Source: Dactylonectria macrodidyma (Eukaryota; Ascomycota; Sordariomycetes; Hypocreales; Nectriaceae). From it: a stretch of 64,000 nt of DNA. Position numbers and translations under genes: made by a program. The stretch lies in contig JAGMUV010000018.1 in the NCBI GenBank assembly GCA_020744425.1, forward strand, positions 1,116,001 to 1,180,000. Direction: 5' to 3'. Every line of letters begins with the position of its first letter. Position 1 is the first letter of the stretch. Positions 11,014 to 21,800 of this stretch are shown here, piece by piece. The notes under the pieces were generated by a model. It ran no database searches, was not told the origin of the DNA, and saw only the letters and a list, made by a program, of their open reading frames with translations.

Positions 11014-12170
11014 TCATAATAATTCAGTCTCATAACTAGATCTGTAAAGAAAGCACGTTTTTACATAACAAGAGAGTAGTCTTGATGGCAACACACTATA
11101 TGGGTAGAGTTGAGTGAACCATAGTTCTAACACACTACCCCCATTTCCACTCTTCAATGCGTTCATATCTGCCATCAAATTCTGCTTCCAAAACTCATCT
11201 GGCCTCGTTGGATTCCACCCGAAGACCTCCCTAGCCATTGTTGTCTCGAATCTCTTATGCCCCGCCCAGCTCCGCTCCGCCATTCCTATGAAATCGTTCA
11301 TTATTTTGTCGGCAATCTCCTGTAAGGCGACTTGGCAAATCTCCTTGTTCTTTGGTGTGCCATCTCGAGGCTGAGGAAGAGCCGACACTCTGAGAAGCTA
11401 TCCCTCTCTTTCCAGAGGTCATGTAGCCATCCCCACGATCCTCTCTCGTAATGACCGCAAGGGCCAGACTGACAAATAAATCGGCGAGATCCTTAACATG
11501 CACCTAGTCAAAGCTAGCTGTTTCGTTCAACTTGAATGCATATCTGTGCTTGAGAACATATCGTAAGAATTCTGGGATGATGAATCCTTCTCGACTAAAG
11601 AGTCCCATCACTGTACCAAAAATACACAGCGAATTTACGCTGATAGTCAGAACGCCCGTCTCCTCGCCAGCGGTAAGCACGGCAATCTCAGTCGTTCTTT
11701 GTGGGCACGGTCTTGAGCATATTCTAATTTCAAAAATTCGTAAACAGATTCACCATCTGTATCATCCCAGTCTCGTGGTTGCGCTGGCTGAGTGATAGGT
11801 CGATCTGCCAGGTTCGATCACCCCGAGAGATATACAAACCAAGGCATTGTGTGATCTGGGGTACGACAAGCTAGTCCTCGCATGAATGCCTCCGCCGCAT
11901 CGGGATGAAAGCCAAAGCGCGTGTTAATAATCAGGTCGTGGTTCTCGGCAATGTCTACGATGAAGGAAGTATCATCCAAGCCATCCTAAAGGATGGGATT
12001 GGCGCGATTGCCGTAAGCTTCAATGAGTTGTGTGGCGGCATCTAGATTCAGTCGGAAGAGAACGATCATGAGGTTCTTCATTTCAGGCCTCCTCTTCAAA
12101 CAATGTGATCCAAGACGGGACCGCCAACACAGCCAGTCGATGCCAACGAGGAGAATCTAGAAGTGATTCA
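11014..12170 (-). pseudogene. NAD-dependent epimerase/NmrA-like Rossmann protein, broken
   Basis: Pieces on the minus strand line up in order with fungal NAD(P)-binding epimerase/dehydratase-like proteins: an N-terminal ILLVG near 12150 whose Rossmann glycines are lost, then DAATQLIEAYGNRANPIL, IAENHDLIINTRFGFHPDAA, SNLADRP, ITREDRGDGYMTSGKRGIA and, at the C-terminus, AREVFGWNPTRPDEFW. VHVKDLADLFV near 11470-11503 is the usual His-Val-Asp/Lys-Asp motif of this family. In-frame stops are at 11988-11986 (TAG), 11820-11818 (TGA) and 11506-11504 (TAG, where Trp is expected), and a frame change lies near 11390. The TAG at Trp fits a G-to-A change and the other stops could be C-to-T, the RIP spectrum. 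It encodes no intact enzyme. The original substrate is unknown. Confidence 0.75.
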
Positions 12171-12740
12171 TTACAACGAAGGCGAAGTGCCGTGAAGAGA
12201 AGATACGCAGACTTTTAAAGTTTTCCCGTTAGGATTGTCTAAGATTATTACAAGCATAAATGTTCACTTCAAGGGTTCTTTATTGACTTACTACAATTTA
12301 GCTGTCACAAAATTCTCCTCGGTAAAGTGGAATGTATTTATTTTAAGGTTATGGCCCTTGGCAGCGCAGACTCAGAGAGGGGCCAGAGGTTAAACAGTAA
12401 AAAAAAAACGACAACTAATAGTGAATAACAGTATGAGGGCCCAAAACACAAGCCTAAGGCAACAGCAACTCAGAATGACTAGAGTTTCTACTACATCAGG
12501 GTGCAAGCCTTGCTATCCTAATCAACCCTTCGAAATGAGTCAAGCAGCTGGAAAGCTGGATAGAAAAGCTAGATATCAGAAGGCAAAATGGTCATACGAT
12601 AAAAGCCCCGTGAGGGCTTTCGTCACATTCTAAGCTCATCGCAATTCTAATCACGTCGGAATTCAACCCTTTGCAATTTCTATCACATTACAATTCAACT
12701 GCTCGTAATATAACCGACTCATAATGACCCCCCCCCCTAA
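12171..12740. other. Intergenic, nothing recognised
   Basis: Upstream flank of the epimerase-like pseudogene. A 70-codon frame at 12421-12633 has no recognisable content. Confidence 0.4.
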
Positions 12741-13140
12741 CTAAACAAACGACATAATACGCATACAGCACATCGCATAACAGCCTAGCAGACCCTCGCT
12801 AATACTAGTATAGAAGAATCGTCTTATATATACACTAGCTAAAAGAATTAAAGAAGATCGAAGCTTACTTCTTAAGCTATAAAGAGTATCTTATCTATCT
12901 AGCCTAAAGTATATAATAGAGGCTGCCTTTAATTAGCCTAATTATAAGAGGCTTATTTAGTTAGTAATCTTTAGTTACTATATCTTCTAAGAGAATCTAT
13001 TCTTATAAGCTCTACTAAATAAACATATAATCGAATAGATTAAAATAAAGTAAGTCTTATTAAGGAATTAGCTTAGAAGGAGAAAAAGAAGGAAATAATA
13101 ACTATTAACAATGCTTTCTTTAATAGCCTAAAGAGTAATA
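12741..13140. mobile_element. AT-rich, probably RIP-mutated transposon fragment
   Basis: About 400 bases are abruptly richer in A+T than both flanks, full of TTA/TAA/CTA words and without open frames. This matches the texture of the RIP-mutated retrotransposon at 57.8-64 kb and suggests a retroelement scrap. No ends or protein motifs could be identified, so the class is unknown. Confidence 0.4.
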
Positions 13141-14336
13141 ACTCAATGTATGGGTTACGTAGTTATAGGCCGACCTTATGCTGATCAATATGCAGCCGAA
13201 GGAGTGACGCGTTGGAAACCAAGGGGATCCTGCGGTCGCCTCTGACATCCACTGCGATGGAACGGTTGAAGGATTTGGCGGAGGAAGGTTCTGTAAGGGA
13301 GGAGGGATAAGAGTCTATCTGTACCTAGGCCGACTAATCAATCGAGTCCTTCGTCTCATAACAAATCAAGTAATGCAAACACGTGACTGTACAGAAACGC
13401 GGCAACGAGGAACGCGGCAGCGCAGAAACAAAAGTCCGAACAGCGGTTTTAATAGCGAGGAATGTATTTATTATATCTTCAAATCGCTAAAATGTAGCCC
13501 TTTCTGGCTTGCTTTTCTTTAATTTGGTGTTTTGTAAACAATTTCCATCTTTTCCTCTTGAAGCATTCCCAGTCCACGGTTGCCGTCGACTGTCACAGAT
13601 ATTCAACAACAATAACGACGCGTAAATTGCTAGTGTAGAGCTAGTTCCTCTTAATGGAAAGTGAAGCAAGAGAACCTGCTACTAGTTAATACCCATGTAG
13701 CCTCGTTTATCTTGAACGTAACGCCTTAACTCAGCTCAGGGAGGAGGAATACTCAAAGTTTTTACCTTCCCGTGTCGTCGCGGCAAAGCTCCATTGACAG
13801 CCCTGAGTGATGATGGCTGGAATTACCCCAACCTCTTCGAGCGCAGTTTTGGCATGTTTAAGATCGAAAGTGAAACGCTTGCGATGTCTGCGTGGCAGTC
13901 TGGAGCCCATCCCTGAATACCAGACACATATGCTTTGCGCGACGCATAGTAATATGCCTGAATCCAGTGGAAGTCTGGGAAGATGAAGATGTCTCATTTA
14001 GAGCAAGGTTATCTTGCAGGAAAGTTATGAGACTATTGAGGAAGCCTATCCACTACGAAGAGCACTGGTAAGGGTTAGAACTCCCCCCACCAAGTTTTAA
14101 ATCTACCCACTCCGGCTCCAGCAGAGCCTCCCTCGCGACATGATTACTGTGATCTTTACCCTGCTTAGCATTGCACAGAGGCTTAGCCTCAAGAATCGCA
14201 GCCCACGTTTAGCCAGCTGTAAGATGATGGTAGGGCATGTGGAGAAAGCATATGATAGTAAAGAGCGCCTATAGGGCGAGACAGGCAACGATGGCGACAG
14301 CGATCAACAATGAATCTTCCCGGTATAGCGCCGAAG
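13141..14336. other. Intergenic, nothing recognised
   Basis: Short frames such as 13731-13997 (minus) and 14103-14288 (minus) show no family motifs. Confidence 0.4.
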
Positions 14337-14560
14337 ATCTTATCCACAGTCAATACCATAGAAGCAAACTAACTGGCTGGTGGAAGACCGATATCTATCG
14401 GCATGTGCGCCTGCCTCCTATGGCTATTGATATGCTCAGTATCCCATCATCGTCTGTGGGGAACGAGAAGATGTTGAGTGGATTGCGAGTTAGATTGCCT
14501 CGGGTCAGTAATGGTAAGGAATTTATGTGCAAATGCATCGTCACAACATCTCTGTTCTTG
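14337..14560 (+). mobile_element. hAT transposase C-terminal fragment
   Basis: The plus strand reads LTGWWKTDIYRHVRLPPMAI followed by DMLSIPSSSVGNEKMLSG. This is the pattern of the hAT dimerisation domain (W-W-x5-Y/F-x-x-L-x-x-M-A-x-D-x-L-S-I-P-x-S-S-x-x-x-E). The open frame runs 14237-14581, but nothing of the DDE catalytic core is recognisable upstream and no terminal repeats were found. It is a scrap of a dead element. Confidence 0.55.
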
Positions 14561-14934
14561 GCACGAGCAGTTTCTAGTTGAAATGCCTCCAATTCGGCTC
14601 TGGAGAATTTAGAGGATTTGAGTTGAGAACGAGGTAGACATAGAACTGAGAGCTTCTTCACGCCGTTCATGAATTCCGCACTTTGGTCAAGATTAACTGA
14701 ACTTCTAGGAGTGATCCGAAGGTTAAGGAAGTGCAACAAGTAATTAAGGACTCTTTAGTTGCTCGTTTGCACAAAGGGGAGTACGGTATGCGCGTAACAA
14801 GTATCGATACTTGGCGACTGACAATAAATGGCAACGCGATGACATGAGTCTCCCTCAATGACCAAATTAGGCTTTCAAGAAGCTCATTCTATGAAGGCCT
14901 ATAGCTACATCAAATCGTTGGTGGCGAATCATTC
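14561..14934. other. Intergenic, nothing recognised
   Basis: This is the 3' flank of the GH28 gene; it holds only unconvincing short frames on both strands. Confidence 0.4.
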
Positions 14935-16471
14935 TCAGCCACACGTGAACCCCTCCGGTTCAATGACGTTGCTGCACCGAATACTTGTGAGTTCGCTGCC
15001 ATCCATTTTCTTCACGTTAATGTCCTCAAAGACAAGTCCCTCGCAGCCGTTCTGTGCCTTGCTGCACTGGAACTGGGCACGCCTTGATGACTCAGTTGTG
15101 CCCGTGATATTGGAGTATGTGGCATCCCCAACCTCGAACAAAGACGTGTTACAGTCGACGGTGCCGACGTTACTGTAGCACTGGTTGATGATGAACGGAG
15201 TGTTTTCCAACTCTTGGAATTCTATGTTTTCGAAGATGATCTTCTCGGCGCCTATAGCAACTTTGGGTTAGCAAATTGTCCAGCCTTAAATAAGATTAAG
15301 GAAACTCACGGCCAATGCCGCCGCCGCCGCCGTTGGGAGGATACTCGTTGACCTCGCCTGTCCACGTCTTGATGCGCGCAACATATTTGGACTTGTACAT
15401 CTTGATGTTTCGCGCTGTGACGCGATTCACCGTCTCATAGTGGCCGTCATACTGCCCGATGCTGCCAATCGCAACGCCTTGGCCTTTAATGAAAGTAAGA
15501 TTCTCAAGCAAGATGTTCGTCGAGTTCGCCTTGAGAGCGATACAGTCGTCGCCATTCTCAACTTCCCAGCCGCGGAACGTAATGTAGTCCGAGAACATGG
15601 TGTTGGCGCCGTCGGTGTTGCGGGCTGGGTTTCTGTTGCTGCTTTTGGCCTGGACGAATATGTCCTCCAGCAACACCCGCTTGGATCCGACAATGGTGAC
15701 AGTCCTGCAGGCCGTCAGTTGAGTGGACATGCCGTTAGAGCGCTTGACTACAGAACTCACCACATTTGAGGCTGAACCCAGCGAAGCCCATGGAAGTAAG
15801 AGTCTTTGGCGGTGATGACAATGGCGTGCGGCCGCCCTACAACTCCATCAGTGATTATGCTACAGGCACCAATACAGCTATCAGCAAACAAGTTCCACTT
15901 ACGGGGATAGTTTGATTCGCCCTTGACCAAGTCATACCAAACCTGGCCGTTTCCATCAAACGTTCCGTAGCCATGCCCTTCAACATACAAATGCTTTCCT
16001 CCAAGCATAAATGCAGTAGTTTGGTTCTGATAGGCTGCCGGCGGATATGAGTTCTGGTCATCCCCAGGACCAATGGGAATTGAATTCTGAAGCCAGTAAT
16101 CGGTATCATTGCTCCACTAGAGTATACTTAACAAAGATCGCATGGGGAGGTGCGGGATAACATACTTTTAGCGTTCCCTTGATATCAATCTTGACATTGT
16201 TGAGATTGGTGAACTTAAAGACCCTGCCGACATTGTAGGTGGTGTTCTTGAAGACAATCAGAGAGTCTTTCTTGCATTTCCTAAAGGCCTTTTCAATGGC
16301 ATCAGAGTCATCTTCGCCATTTCCTTTGGCGCTGACGGTGCATGTCCTCGTATAGCTCTGGGTAAGATCGAGACCCTTAACGGGGTTCACCTTGCCATAA
16401 GTAGGGCCGCCGTGGACTGCGACTGCCTGTCCTCCTAAGATGAGGGCACTAAAGAATAGCTTCAGATTCAT
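14935..16471 (-). CDS. Secreted GH28 glycoside hydrolase, exo-polygalacturonase / rhamnogalacturonan exo-hydrolase type
   Basis: Predicted to hydrolyse alpha-linked galacturonic acid units in pectin outside the cell. Five exons (16471..16166, 16116..15903, 15836..15761, 15704..15310, 15251..14935) join with phase-consistent introns of 49, 66, 56 and 58 bp to give 435 residues. Residues 1-21 form a signal peptide (MNLKLFFSALILGGQAVAVHG). GH28 catalytic motifs appear in order: NTDG at about 228-231, GDDC at 250-253, GQGVAIGSIGQY from about 273, and RIKTW at about 309-313. Gln in place of the usual His of G-H-G, with the NTDGANTM and GEVNEYPPNGGGGG segments, points to the exo-acting rgx-like subgroup rather than endo-polygalacturonase. 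The nearest genes (CE12, GH43) also act on pectin. Linkage specificity cannot be fixed from sequence. Confidence 0.88.
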
Positions 16472-16568
16472 CGTCCAGGAAGCGGGATGTTAAAGCATAG
16501 ACTCGAAGCAGTGGAATAGAGGTGTTGCTGGGTCGGGTAAACCATCTTTGCAGCGGGACCACGATGCG

Positions 16569-16577
16569 AATATATAG
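16569..16577 (-). promoter_or_regulatory. Possible TATA box of the GH28 gene
   Basis: CTATATATT on the minus strand lies about 100 bases upstream of the start codon at 16471. It is the only TATA-like word close to that start. Confidence 0.35.
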
Positions 16578-17593
16578 TACTGCTTTCAACCCCAAGAACC
16601 ACAGACGTTATGCGTTGCCCCGACATACCCCGGAATTCACGACGTGAAAGTCTGTCTTGCCTGCATCATGTGCTGATTGTCAATTGGAGCATGGATCATG
16701 GCCTCGGCCAATCTGGCTCGGCCGGGCGGCTCAGATAGAGATGGCCACTAGACATTCAATTTCCCTGCGATGTGCGGCGAGCACAAACCTACACGAAGCG
16801 GCGGACTACTCATGATGATGACATTGGAGATCAGATTCGTGGAAAATCTAAGAGCAAAGATCCAAAGTGGTATTCCCTGCAGCAAAAATAGCAAGGCTAT
16901 TTGGGGTAATTTGCCAGGGCCCCTAAACGGTGTGTGGGGGGGATCAGCCTAGCCTTCTTGTACGAATAATTTTCCGTCGACACATACAACAAGATGCTTT
17001 TAAAGACCAAACGTGGGGTGGTCTAACCTTAAATCATCTGATTTGTGACAGGCCTGCATCGGCAAGGTGGCCGACGATTAGCTCAGGCCGTCACAAGCCC
17101 AGTATCATTCGTCAAGTAATTATTACCCTTGTTGAATGAGGTTGGGGTCAGTTGTTGCACTTCTTTACGCCGTAGTTTCCACAAAGGTTGCTTCAATGCT
17201 ACGAGACGAGGCCGTATGGGATTTCCGCATTGAAATGATATGTTTCGAGTCCCTTAAGTTCAAGCCCATATGAATTTATCTGGCCCAAACTAAGAAGATG
17301 GGCATTTAGAGATTAGAGATTTCATATCACCCTTAATAAGAGTAGGTCGATAAATTCATCAACAACAAAAAAACAGAAAAGGTTCAACACGAGCATTTAT
17401 TGTCATTCAAACATTTTCTCGACGGCTAGCTATAGTAGCACAAAAAACAACATAGCGCCGATACAATAGATGATGAAACGAGCGTCTTTGTTCATCTAGC
17501 TCATATCTTCGCCTGCAGCGTCGAACCTGCAATCCGGCGTCATAGCACGACTAGGAAAAGCCCTCTTCAAATAGTGTCTTCACATTTTTGGGC
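16578..17593. other. Intergenic between two pectinolytic genes
   Basis: Promoter side of GH28 and 3' side of the acetylesterase. No credible gene; short frames at 16770-17139 lack motifs. Confidence 0.5.
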
Positions 17594-18413
17594 TTACTCG
17601 TCACCGGTAGCGAATTCGCCAGCCCAGATCTTCTCGCTCAGCGCCAAGTTCGGCGTCACATACTTCGTCAGGTCCCGACGCTTGCGGAGCAACAGATCTG
17701 CCACCATGCGTCCAAATACCGTCTCCCCCGCGGGATTGAGGTGAGTCCTGTCGCCCTCGCGGGAGTTGTAGTAGTCTGCATTCTCCTGGCCAATTGCGTT
17801 GATGTAGTTGGTACTTGCGAGATTCAGGTCTAGGTACTTGGCTCCGACGGCCTTGGCGGCTAGAATGGTCTGGTTGCGCTGGTCTTTGAGGTTCTGCCTG
17901 ACTTCATCACCATCGAAGGTGCGACGCGTCAGCGACGTGATGAGTATCTGTTTTTAAAGTCAGCTAAAGGCGTACTTGTGTGGGGAGAACACGGTGGATA
18001 GTAAAACGCACCGGGGTTCCGCCAGCCTCCTTGACTTCATTCGCCATGACCTCAAGGTTGGTCCTGAACTCGTCCAAGGATATGTTTGCGCTAGTCTTCT
18101 GATCATTATGCCCGAACTGGATAGTAACAATCGGGCGGTAATCATCTTTATACGTTTCAACATCTTCAAGGGTAGAGTTCCATCGCCCTTGGTTTCGGAA
18201 AGAAACCGTAGTCGCTCCACTCTTGCCCCGGTTGATCCCATCGGCACCGCTCTTGAGAACCGACAAGAAGCCATTGCCCCAGCCCCCATTGATGGCAACG
18301 GTGGAGTCACCCGTGAGGATGAAATAAGGGGGCTTCTTGTGGTGAACCGCAGGAGCAGCTTGAGAGAAGCCGAGCACTGTGGCCAAGGCGAGAGATACAG
18401 AGACAAACTTCAT
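17594..18413 (-). CDS. Rhamnogalacturonan acetylesterase, SGNH/GDSL fold (CE12)
   Basis: Secreted esterase that removes acetyl groups from rhamnogalacturonan I so that backbone enzymes can act. Exons 18413..18012 and 17947..17594 (64-bp intron, GTGCGT...AACAG, GCTGAC branch site) give 251 residues, close to the usual size. A signal peptide covers about residues 1-20 (MKFVSVSLALATVLGFSQAA). SGNH motifs: GDST with nucleophile Ser about 37, the Gly/Asn region GGWGNGF at 43-49, GHND at about 101-104, and the D-R-T-H pair at about 200-203 supplying catalytic Asp and His. The chosen start is the Met directly before the signal peptide; the frame stays open upstream, but that part is not hydrophobic. 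It lies between GH28 and GH43 genes. Confidence 0.9.
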
Positions 18414-19864
18414 GATGACTGAATAATGGACGAACCTGAGAGTTTCCGATGATAGAGTGTAGATAAATGAGCAGGCTGTATGTGAGAATGTGTTGTAAGT
18501 TCGGTTGGAGGAAAGGCGAGCTTTTGAAGGTCTTGCCATGAATCTTTTACCCATATCTTCAGAGTGGTCTCGCTTCACGCGATAGCTATATTTGTTTGAG
18601 AGCTGGGAGAAACCAAGTCTCCTGCATCACCTGGGTTGTATCATGGAAGCTTCATTGAATATTCCTCCAATCGTTCTTGCAATTCATCGCCCACAGCCGC
18701 ATCTTAGCCGGAAGTATCTTTGCGACATTCGCTACAGGCCCTCATTTCTTGCCAGAGGCAATCATTCATCCGAGAAACAGTCGGCTTCATCTGTTCCGGG
18801 TCAAAGGAAGCCAGCCGCTCACTGCGCCCTCGAGTCCTCGGCACTGGAGGCTTTCCGCGGAGATACAAGGCTAAGGCTGCTCTTGGTATGCGGCAAAGTC
18901 AGTGAGTGTAAATACACTCGGGAAGAAATCCGTCAGAGTGCCAAGAAAGGGGTGAGGTTATTCCGCCACTTGGTCGGCATGTCGCGCCTATGATAGGCCG
19001 AGGGTTGCATCGTCACATCAAAACACGCCATAATGTAACATTCCTAGTTCATGGCAGAACCAAGCTTGGGCCTGACCAGCCTGATATGCACAACCCCCCT
19101 GTCCAAGAGCTAAAGCGAGCTGTCCCAACTTGGTAGAACTGTTACGTTGGTTGTGTGCGGGGGGGGTCGCAGCATCAACAGTCGGAAAATATTCCGAGGG
19201 GTTTGTTCCGCGAGACCCCAATATCCGTTTCCCGGCCTCATTCCAAGAGTATTTGCCTGTCAGCAACAACTTGCTTTGACGCAGCGTGTCGAACAGCGTT
19301 CCTGGAATGAACAACAGACTATAGAATGAGCCTGAAGTGCCATCGATGGTTCATTTACAGCCCATACAATCTATCTCTTAAAACAATGGGAAACGGGTTC
19401 AATAACAGCAGATTCAGACACAACAAACTATTGCATGGCAATTGAGTGGCTCGTTTCAGTGCAACCACACAATTATCCCGAAGCTGCCCCCAATATCTTT
19501 GTCTCTGCCTCCAGGAACGTGAGCAGCTTTGGAGAAACGTCACCCCACGCTAAAGCAGCTTCTAGACGAGCGTGCCACTAAAATCCTTACTCAAGTTCTT
19601 AATGTGATCATGTCGGTAAATCGGGGTAAGTCATCCCCGTGGGTCTCCAGTTCCCTCACTCATTGTCGATGGGGCAATGTGGGGAAACTGATGATAGCTA
19701 CGCTTGTTGGTCATAGCATCATCGCCAAGGGCCAGTTTTGGCGACAAGATAAAAGTCCAGGACAGCAGACCCAAAGTTGGTCGATGTGGCCAGTCAGTTG
19801 CAGACCTGGAACAGGCACCAAGTGCACGCAGATCCAACCGCCTTTGCACCCAAGTCATCCGACA
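18414..19864. other. Divergent intergenic region between CE12 and GH43 genes
   Basis: The acetylesterase (minus) and the galactanase (plus) are transcribed away from each other, so this 1.45 kb contains both promoters. Short open frames on both strands have no motifs. No specific regulator site could be assigned with confidence. Confidence 0.5.
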
Positions 19865-21800
19865 ATGGTTCGCCTCGCTAACCTCTCCCTCTCTTCCCTG
19901 GCCCTTGCGGCTCTTGCATCGGCTGTCTTCATCGTCCCTGGCGGCCACTGGCGTGACACCAATGGCAATTTGGTCAACGCCCATGCTGGCGGCGTGACTT
20001 TTGACGAGGCAACAAAAAAGTACTGGCTGTTTGGCGAGTACAAGATCAAAGGGCAAACCGAAGGCGGAGGTGTCAGAGTGTATAGCTCTGAAGATCTCGC
20101 CACCTGGGAGGACCATGGCCTTGCTCTGGGTGAGTCATGACGATGATTGATGTCAGTGCGCTGCTAACTATGAATAGAACCAATTGTTGGCCACCCAAGG
20201 ATCGATCCATCCATGGTCATCCAGCGACCCAAGGTCGTGTATGCCGAAAGCACGGGCAAATACAACGTGAAGCCTCAACCTGGCATATTCTCGAGGATCT
20301 CTTGTCGCTGACGTCCAAGCAGATGTGGTGGCATGCAGATGCGCCGAACCGAGCCTACAACTGGCTTCTCCAGGGCCATGCCGTATCCGACACCATCGAG
20401 GGACCCTATACCTACGTCGATGCTTATCAGCCGCTCGGAAACTGGTCGCAGGACTTTGGGCTGTTCACGGACCCAGACACCAAGACGTCTTATGCCTTGT
20501 ACTCCAACGGCGATCGTCGTGAGGCCCGCGATGTGTACTTGACCTCGTACAATGAAGATATTACTGGGTTGGACAAGGTCATTCACCGATGGGACAAGTA
20601 CGACCTTGAAGCCCCTAGCATCGTGAAAACAGATGTCGGCTACTTTGCCATCATGAGCCACAAGACTGGCTACCGACCAAACAGTGAGTGCGGCATGGCT
20701 GGCTAGAGTGCGCATGGCTAATTGAGTACAGACGTCGTGGCCTTTCGCGCGGACAAGCTCGAGGGACCTTGGTCTCAGCCGTGGATCATCAACCCTCTGA
20801 ATACTCGAGGTCTGAACTCTCAGTCTGGAAATACCCTGAGTATTTACGGCTCAAAGCAGACAACTCACCTGTACCTCGGCGACCGTGTGAGTACACGTGC
20901 CCAATGTTAAAGAGGTAAAATAACTAATGAAGATCATCAGTGGGACTCGAACGCCAACTGGGAGGCGACGTATGTGTGGCTGCCCTTTATCATCGACAAG
21001 GAGAAGAAGAGCATCAAGATCGACTGGATTGACGTGTACGACCTTGACGTGTAAGTTGTGCCCACTTCCTCGTCGAATACGAATTACTAAACTGTCAAGG
21101 AAAACTGGACGGTGGACTACCGTCAAGGGGAAAACCTACTACAGTGCCTCTGCTCGACTTACGGGCGACGCATGGCTCCAGGAAGCAGTAAGCTCCTTAC
21201 CATAGTAGTTGAAAGACAATTGCTAACGGCGGGTCCAGCCATTTGCCAGCAAGGGAACCATTGCGACGGGCATCAGCGGAAATGGCAGCACCATTACCTT
21301 TAACATTGAAGGCCAAGGGGGCGAGCAGTGGGTATCTGTCTACTATCAAAGTAAGCGACAGCTCTCTCCCTTTTGTTCCAAGAAGCGGCAACTGACGCGG
21401 ACAGACACGGATGACTTGGGCTTTGGCGACTCGCCGTTTGGTGCGCCAGACCGTCTGAACGGCACATGGATCCTCCGACGCTACGGCTGGGTCGAGGTCA
21501 ACGGCGAGGCTTCATCGAGGCAGCAGATCTCGATGAAGGACACGCACAAGGGCATCATCATGGCCTCGCCTGTGGCGGTGAATCTGACCAAGGGCACGAA
21601 CACGCTGACGATCGGCGGGCTGTCCAACGGGAACGGTACAAAGGCGGCTGATGTTGACAAGATCATCGTGTATCCGCTTGAGAGTAAGTGGAAGAGATGC
21701 AACCCGAAGTGGTGGAAGAGCCGTTCGCAATGCTGAGAGAGAGCCTCACTGCAAGCGATTCTCTCATTCAGTTGGTCTTGTTCATCTAGATTACCGTTGA
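19865..21800 (+). CDS. Secreted GH43 exo-beta-1,3-galactanase-like enzyme with C-terminal CBM35-like domain
   Basis: Predicted to release galactose from beta-1,3-galactan chains of plant arabinogalactan outside the cell. Nine exons: 19865-20129, 20178-20266, 20323-20683, 20732-20886, 20941-21050, 21100-21187, 21239-21350, 21405-21683 and 21772-21800, all phase-consistent, giving 495 residues. Residues 1-20 are a signal peptide. The five-bladed propeller part shows VNAHAGGV followed by YWLFGEYK, AYQPLGNWSQDFGLFTD and LEAPSIVKTDVGYFAIMSHK, the acid-residue blocks seen in GH43 subfamily 24. From about residue 360 a beta-sandwich with LTKGTNTLTIGGL and ADVDKIIVYPLE looks like CBM35, as in known fungal exo-galactanases. 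The last short exon is the weakest part: if that intron is retained, translation ends at 21736. Confidence 0.85.
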
